Below are positions 60,791-64,000 of a DNA stretch of 64,000 nt, piece after piece. Source of the stretch: Bacteroidota bacterium (GTDB lineage Bacteria > Bacteroidota > Bacteroidia > Flavobacteriales > Weeksellaceae); NCBI GenBank assembly GCA_023394415.1, contig JAEXAR010000014.1:1-64000 (forward strand), written 5' to 3'. Within the stretch, counting starts at the first letter, position 1. Every line of letters begins with the position of its first letter. The notes beneath the pieces were generated by a model. It was given only the letters and a program-made list of their open reading frames with translations. It was not told the DNA's origin and did no database searches. The position numbers were made by a program, and so were the translations under genes.

Positions 60791-61154
60791 ATTTCATATT
60801 GACTATTTTATCTACAATATAAACTGTATTTCCACGCCAAGGAAGCGTTCCTTTGTATTCTTTATAGTGAAGGTCAAAATACTTTCCACTGTTCATTTCA
60901 AGCTGTTTGAATACTTCTGGATCTTCCACAGAAAATTCAAATTCATAAGTGGTGAAATTTCCGCTTTTAGGATTTCTTCCAAAACCTTCCTGAATCAGTT
61001 TTCCCTCATAAGTTTTGAAAACATTTCCTTTATAAACGGCATAGTTTAGATGACCGGATTTTACACCTTCACCGAAAACATAATAGTATTTAAACCATAC
61101 AAAGCCGCCTAAAACAAGGAATACGGCCAATAAAATTATCCAAAGGTATCTCAT
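60789..61154 (-). CDS. small membrane-anchored protein, unknown
   Basis: 121 residues from the ATG at 61154. One N-terminal membrane helix (about 3-22, YLWIILLAVFLVLGGFVWF), then a soluble beta domain: SGHLNYAVYKGNVFKTYEGKL, TYEFEFSVEDPEVF and VYIVDKIVN. Homologues in Chryseobacterium are, as I recall, often labelled 6-phosphogluconate dehydrogenase, but there is no Rossmann fold here and that label should not be used. An ATG at 61178 would put the heptamer repeats near the start and is disfavoured. Confidence 0.68.
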   Translation of the reverse strand: MRYLWIILLAVFLVLGGFVWFKYYYVFGEGVKSGHLNYAVYKGNVFKTYEGKLIQEGFGRNPKSGNFTTYEFEFSVEDPEVFKQLEMNSGKYFDLHYKEYKGTLPWRGNTVYIVDKIVNMK

Positions 61155-61164
61155 ATCAATATTT

Positions 61165-61199
61165 GTTTCAAGTTTCAAGTTTCAAGTTTCAAGTTTCAA
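61165..61199. repeat. tandem heptamer repeat (GTTTCAA)x5
   Basis: Five perfect copies of GTTTCAA in a row, directly upstream of the start of the 121-residue gene. Such heptamer arrays can change copy number by slippage. Confidence 0.9.
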
Positions 61200-61243
61200 G
61201 TTACAGATTAAACCTGAAAACTTGGAATTTGAAACAATTTATT

Positions 61244-62386
61244 TTATTTCTTTGCAATAGAACGAGAAATTACGATTTTCTGTATCTCAGAAGTACCTTC
61301 GTAAATCTGGGTGATTTTCGCATCTCTCATCATTCTTTCTACGTGGTATTCTTTCACATAACCATAACCACCGTGAATCTGCACTGCTTCTATTGTAGTA
61401 TCCATAGCAACTTGCGATGAATAAAGTTTTGCCATTGCTCCACTTTCAGAGATGTCTTTACCTTCATCTTTTTCAACAGCAGCTTTAAAGCAAAGCATTC
61501 TTGCAGCGGTAATTTGTGTTGCCATGTCTGCAAGTTTGAAAGCAATCGCCTGATGATTGATAATTTCAGTTCCGAAGGCTTTTCTCTCTTTAGCATATTT
61601 CAAAGCCAGTTCATAAGCACCTGAAGCAATACCTAAAGCTTGAGAAGCGATACCAATTCTTCCCCCATTTAAAACCGCCATTGCAAAGTTGAATCCAAAA
61701 CCATCTTCACCAATTCTGTTTTCTTTTGGAACTTTTACATCCGTAAATAATAATGAGTGTGTATCACTACCTCTAATTCCTAGTTTATCCTCTTTAGGGC
61801 CAATTTCAAAACCTTCCCAGTTTCTTTCAACAATAAATGCATTGATGCCTTTATGTTTTTTTTCAGGATCGGTTTGTGCAATTACGACGTAGTATGAAGC
61901 ATTTCCACCATTGGTAATCCAGTTTTTAGTACCGTTTAGAAGATAATAATCACCCATATCAACAGCTGTGGTTTTCTGCGAAGTTGCATCAGAACCAGCT
62001 TCAGGTTCAGATAATGCGAAAGCACCAATTACTTTACCACTTGCTAGAGGCACAAGGTATTTCTGTTTCTGTTCTTCGCTGGCAAATTTTTCGATACCGG
62101 CACAAACCAAAGAGTTGTTTACTGACATCACTACTGCAGCAGAAGCATCTACTTTTGCAATTTCTTCCATTGCCAAAACGTACGAAACGCTATCCATACC
62201 AGCACCACCGTATTTAGGATCTACCATCATACCAAGGAAACCCATTTCTCCCATTTTCTTCACTTGTTCGTGCGGAAACTTCTGGTCGCGGTCTCTTTCA
62301 ATTACTCCCGGTAGCAGTTCGTTTTGTGCAAAATCTCTTGCAGCCTGCTGAATCATTAAGTGTTCTTCAGATAAATTAAAGTTCAT
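61244..62386 (-). CDS. acyl-CoA dehydrogenase (butyryl/short-chain type)
   Basis: 380 residues, FAD enzyme of beta-oxidation. Diagnostic marks: FALSEPEAGSDA near 126-137, NGTKNWITNGG near 151, and the C-terminal MRDAKITQIYEGTSEIQ with the catalytic Glu in YEGTSEIQ. It is closer to short-chain/butyryl-CoA dehydrogenases than to the glutaryl-CoA enzyme at 12407. Divergent from the acyl-CoA ligase gene (144 bases), which would supply its substrate. Confidence 0.93.
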   Translation of the reverse strand: MNFNLSEEHLMIQQAARDFAQNELLPGVIERDRDQKFPHEQVKKMGEMGFLGMMVDPKYGGAGMDSVSYVLAMEEIAKVDASAAVVMSVNNSLVCAGIEKFASEEQKQKYLVPLASGKVIGAFALSEPEAGSDATSQKTTAVDMGDYYLLNGTKNWITNGGNASYYVVIAQTDPEKKHKGINAFIVERNWEGFEIGPKEDKLGIRGSDTHSLLFTDVKVPKENRIGEDGFGFNFAMAVLNGGRIGIASQALGIASGAYELALKYAKERKAFGTEIINHQAIAFKLADMATQITAARMLCFKAAVEKDEGKDISESGAMAKLYSSQVAMDTTIEAVQIHGGYGYVKEYHVERMMRDAKITQIYEGTSEIQKIVISRSIAKK

Positions 62387-62530
62387 AATTATTTAAAAAT
62401 TGTTTGCCGTAAATTTACAATTTTCAGCCCAAATGTTAAAAAATATATTGATTTTGGAGAATCGATAAAAAATTATATTTTTACAACAATCCTTTCATTA
62501 ATATTTACTTAACATTAAAAAAAATTAATT

Positions 62531-64000
62531 ATGTCTATAAGAAGACTGTTTGATATTCCGCATAACGCTTTGGTAAAGTACCCAAATGATGTCATGTTTG
62601 CAACAAAATATCACGGAGAGTGGAAAAAGACATCCACCAAAGAATTTATCAACCTAGGTAACAAAATTTCAAGAGGGTTACTTAAATTAGGTATTAAACC
62701 CGGAGATAAAATTGCCTTAATTACTTCTGCAACACGCACAGAATGGGCGGTAATGGATTTGGGAATCTCACAAATCGGTGCGGTAAGTGTTCCGGTATAT
62801 CCTACCATTTCTTCGGATGATTATAATTATATTTTCAATAATGCTGAAGTAAAATACTGCTTCCTTTCAGACAGAGACCTTTTGGATAAGGTAAATGTAA
62901 TTAAGGACAATGTTCCAAGCTTACAAGGCGTTTTTACCTTTGATAATATTGATGGTGCTCCTAACTGGAAAGAAGTTTTGGATTTGGGCGAAGACGATTC
63001 TAACCAAACAGAGGTTGAAGACCTTTCAAAAACTATTAATCCAGAAGATTTAGCAACCATCATTTATACTTCTGGAACTACCGGAAAACCGAAAGGCGTA
63101 ATGCTATCGCATACCAATATCGTTTCTAACGTTTTAGCTTCAGATCACAGAATCCCGAGAAAAAGAGGATTAGAGTATAAGGATACTATAATTTTAAGTT
63201 TCCTTCCGATTTGTCATATTTTCGAGAGAATGCTATTCTACCTTTACCAATTCAATGGTTATTCTATTTATTTTGCTGAAAGCATTGAAAAAATGGGTGA
63301 TAACATCAAGGAAGTGAAACCACATATTATGTCAGTAGTACCAAGATTGATCGAAAAAGTTTATGATAAAATCTATGATAAAGGAACTTCTGCAGGTGGA
63401 TTAAAATCTAAAATTTTTCTTTGGGCACTTGGTGTAAATAAAGCGAAAAAGAAAATCGGAAAACCTTCAGGAATTAAAGAAATCATTGCTGATAAATTAG
63501 TTTTCAGCAAATGGAGAGAAGGTTTGGGAGGTAATATTATTACTCTAGTTTCAGGTTCTGCAGCTCTTTCAGCAAGGCTCAACAATATGTTCCAAAATGC
63601 CGGAATACCAATTCTAGAAGGTTACGGACTTACGGAAACGTCTCCGGTAATCTCTGTAAATTCTATGGAAAGAATGAAGGTTGGAACCGTAGGACATCCG
63701 CTTGATAATTTGGATGTAAGAATTGAAGCAGACGGTGAAATAACCGTGAAAGGACCAAATGTTTTCAAAGGATATTTTAAAAATGAGGAACAAACCAAAG
63801 AAACATTTACAGAAGATGGCTACTTTAAAACTGGAGATATTGGACATATTGATGATGAAGGCTTCCTGCACATTACAGACCGTAAGAAGGAGATGTTCAA
63901 AACATCTGGTGGTAAATACATCGCACCACAGGTCATTGAAAATATGGCGAAAGCCTCCAAATTCATAGAGCAGATTATGGTTGTAGGCGATGGTGAAAAA
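62531..64000 (+). CDS. long-chain fatty acid-CoA ligase, 5' part
   Basis: Open from the ATG at 62531 to the right edge (490 codons), so the C-terminus is missing. AMP-binding (ANL) superfamily: the P-loop IIYTSGTTGKPKGVMLSHTN near 177, GYGLTETSP near 365 (motif A5) and FKTGDIGHIDDEGFLHITDRKK near 435 (A7/A8 with DRKK). It activates fatty acids to acyl-CoA for breakdown or lipid synthesis. Peripheral membrane or cytoplasmic. Divergent from acyl-CoA dehydrogenase. Confidence 0.93.
   Translation, partial: MSIRRLFDIPHNALVKYPNDVMFATKYHGEWKKTSTKEFINLGNKISRGLLKLGIKPGDKIALITSATRTEWAVMDLGISQIGAVSVPVYPTISSDDYNYIFNNAEVKYCFLSDRDLLDKVNVIKDNVPSLQGVFTFDNIDGAPNWKEVLDLGEDDSNQTEVEDLSKTINPEDLATIIYTSGTTGKPKGVMLSHTNIVSNVLASDHRIPRKRGLEYKDTIILSFLPICHIFERMLFYLYQFNGYSIYFAESIEKMGDNIKEVKPHIMSVVPRLIEKVYDKIYDKGTSAGGLKSKIFLWALGVNKAKKKIGKPSGIKEIIADKLVFSKWREGLGGNIITLVSGSAALSARLNNMFQNAGIPILEGYGLTETSPVISVNSMERMKVGTVGHPLDNLDVRIEADGEITVKGPNVFKGYFKNEEQTKETFTEDGYFKTGDIGHIDDEGFLHITDRKKEMFKTSGGKYIAPQVIENMAKASKFIEQIMVVGDGEK

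Noticed and set aside
60789..61154. 6-phosphogluconate dehydrogenase
   Set aside because: Label sometimes attached to homologues, but the protein is 121 residues with one membrane helix and no Rossmann motif.
61165..61199. CRISPR array
   Set aside because: Unit is 7 bases with no spacers; no cas genes in the window.
61163..61420. Open frame reading through the heptamer repeats
   Set aside because: The peptide is a translation of the repeats and lies antisense to acyl-CoA dehydrogenase.
1..64000. tRNA or rRNA genes
   Set aside because: No T-loop consensus or acceptor-stem pairs, and no rRNA-like conserved blocks were seen in the intergenic gaps.

Overview
The window looks like chromosomal DNA of a flavobacterium, most likely a Chryseobacterium-type member of the Weeksellaceae (Bacteroidota). 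The reasons are the low G+C content, the many flavobacterial -7 boxes of the form TAnnTTTG close to start codons, the absence of strong Shine-Dalgarno sequences, a type IX secretion sorting domain at the left edge, a GldI-like lipoprotein, and a set of typical flavobacterial families (DUF4286, DUF4294, DUF3098, TIGR02757, BT0820-like HAD, MnmD). No rRNA, tRNA, CRISPR array or insertion sequence was found. Almost all of it is ordinary core genome.

Layout. 1-2975: tail of a T9SS cargo gene, a possible small RNA, an acyl-ACP desaturase, a HAD protein and methionine aminopeptidase. 3011-4748: a very AT-rich two-gene cassette (ABC-type AAA ATPase plus a small protein with a nuclease-like E-x-K motif), which is the strongest candidate for an undescribed accessory or defence system. 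4751-9670: methyltransferase, a tiny opposite-strand ORF, a hairpin repeat element, Era, DoxX and an S9 peptidase. 9773-13588: TPR protein, two lipoproteins, a Nudix/winged-helix regulator and glutaryl-CoA dehydrogenase. 13713-21883 (mostly minus): AddB-like nuclease, RsmG, a divergent DtxR-type regulator, a periplasmic TPR protein and GyrA, which carries Arg at residue 83. 22032-28574: DUF4286, acyl-CoA reductase, ferredoxin, the serine pathway operon serC-serA-DUF1015 and an M28 peptidase. 28605-29512: a RES-Xre toxin-antitoxin pair with a directly repeated operator.

29672-37993: a cyclophilin-FKBP fusion with GldI, IlvE, MnmD, Nudix, DUF4294, M42 peptidase, Rpe and aspartate kinase. 38121-43518: M1 peptidase, a small membrane protein, a TlpA-like lipoprotein and ribosomal protein S1 with a long leader. 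43733-49773: MerR regulator, a four-repeat HhH protein, RluF-like synthase, TruB, UppP, DUF3098 and FtsX. 49921-57680: RsmA, a capsule-type glycosyltransferase, MgtE, a DUF1003-like coiled-coil protein with a probable frameshift, TIGR02757, RNase Z, RdgB, CPBP protease and a P-loop kinase. 57792-64000: PrfC, DUF4349 lipoprotein, acyl-CoA dehydrogenase and the start of a fatty acyl-CoA ligase.

The genes are mainly housekeeping: translation and RNA modification (Map, Era, RsmG, RsmA, TruB, RluF, MnmD, S1, PrfC), amino-acid synthesis (SerA/SerC, IlvE, aspartate kinase), fatty-acid metabolism (desaturase, two acyl-CoA dehydrogenases, acyl-CoA ligase and reductase) and envelope functions (UppP, FtsX, peptidases, lipoproteins). 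Several intergenic elements (hairpin repeats, heptamer repeats, twin palindromes) are not explained by the genes. All assignments come from reading motifs; no database search was run.
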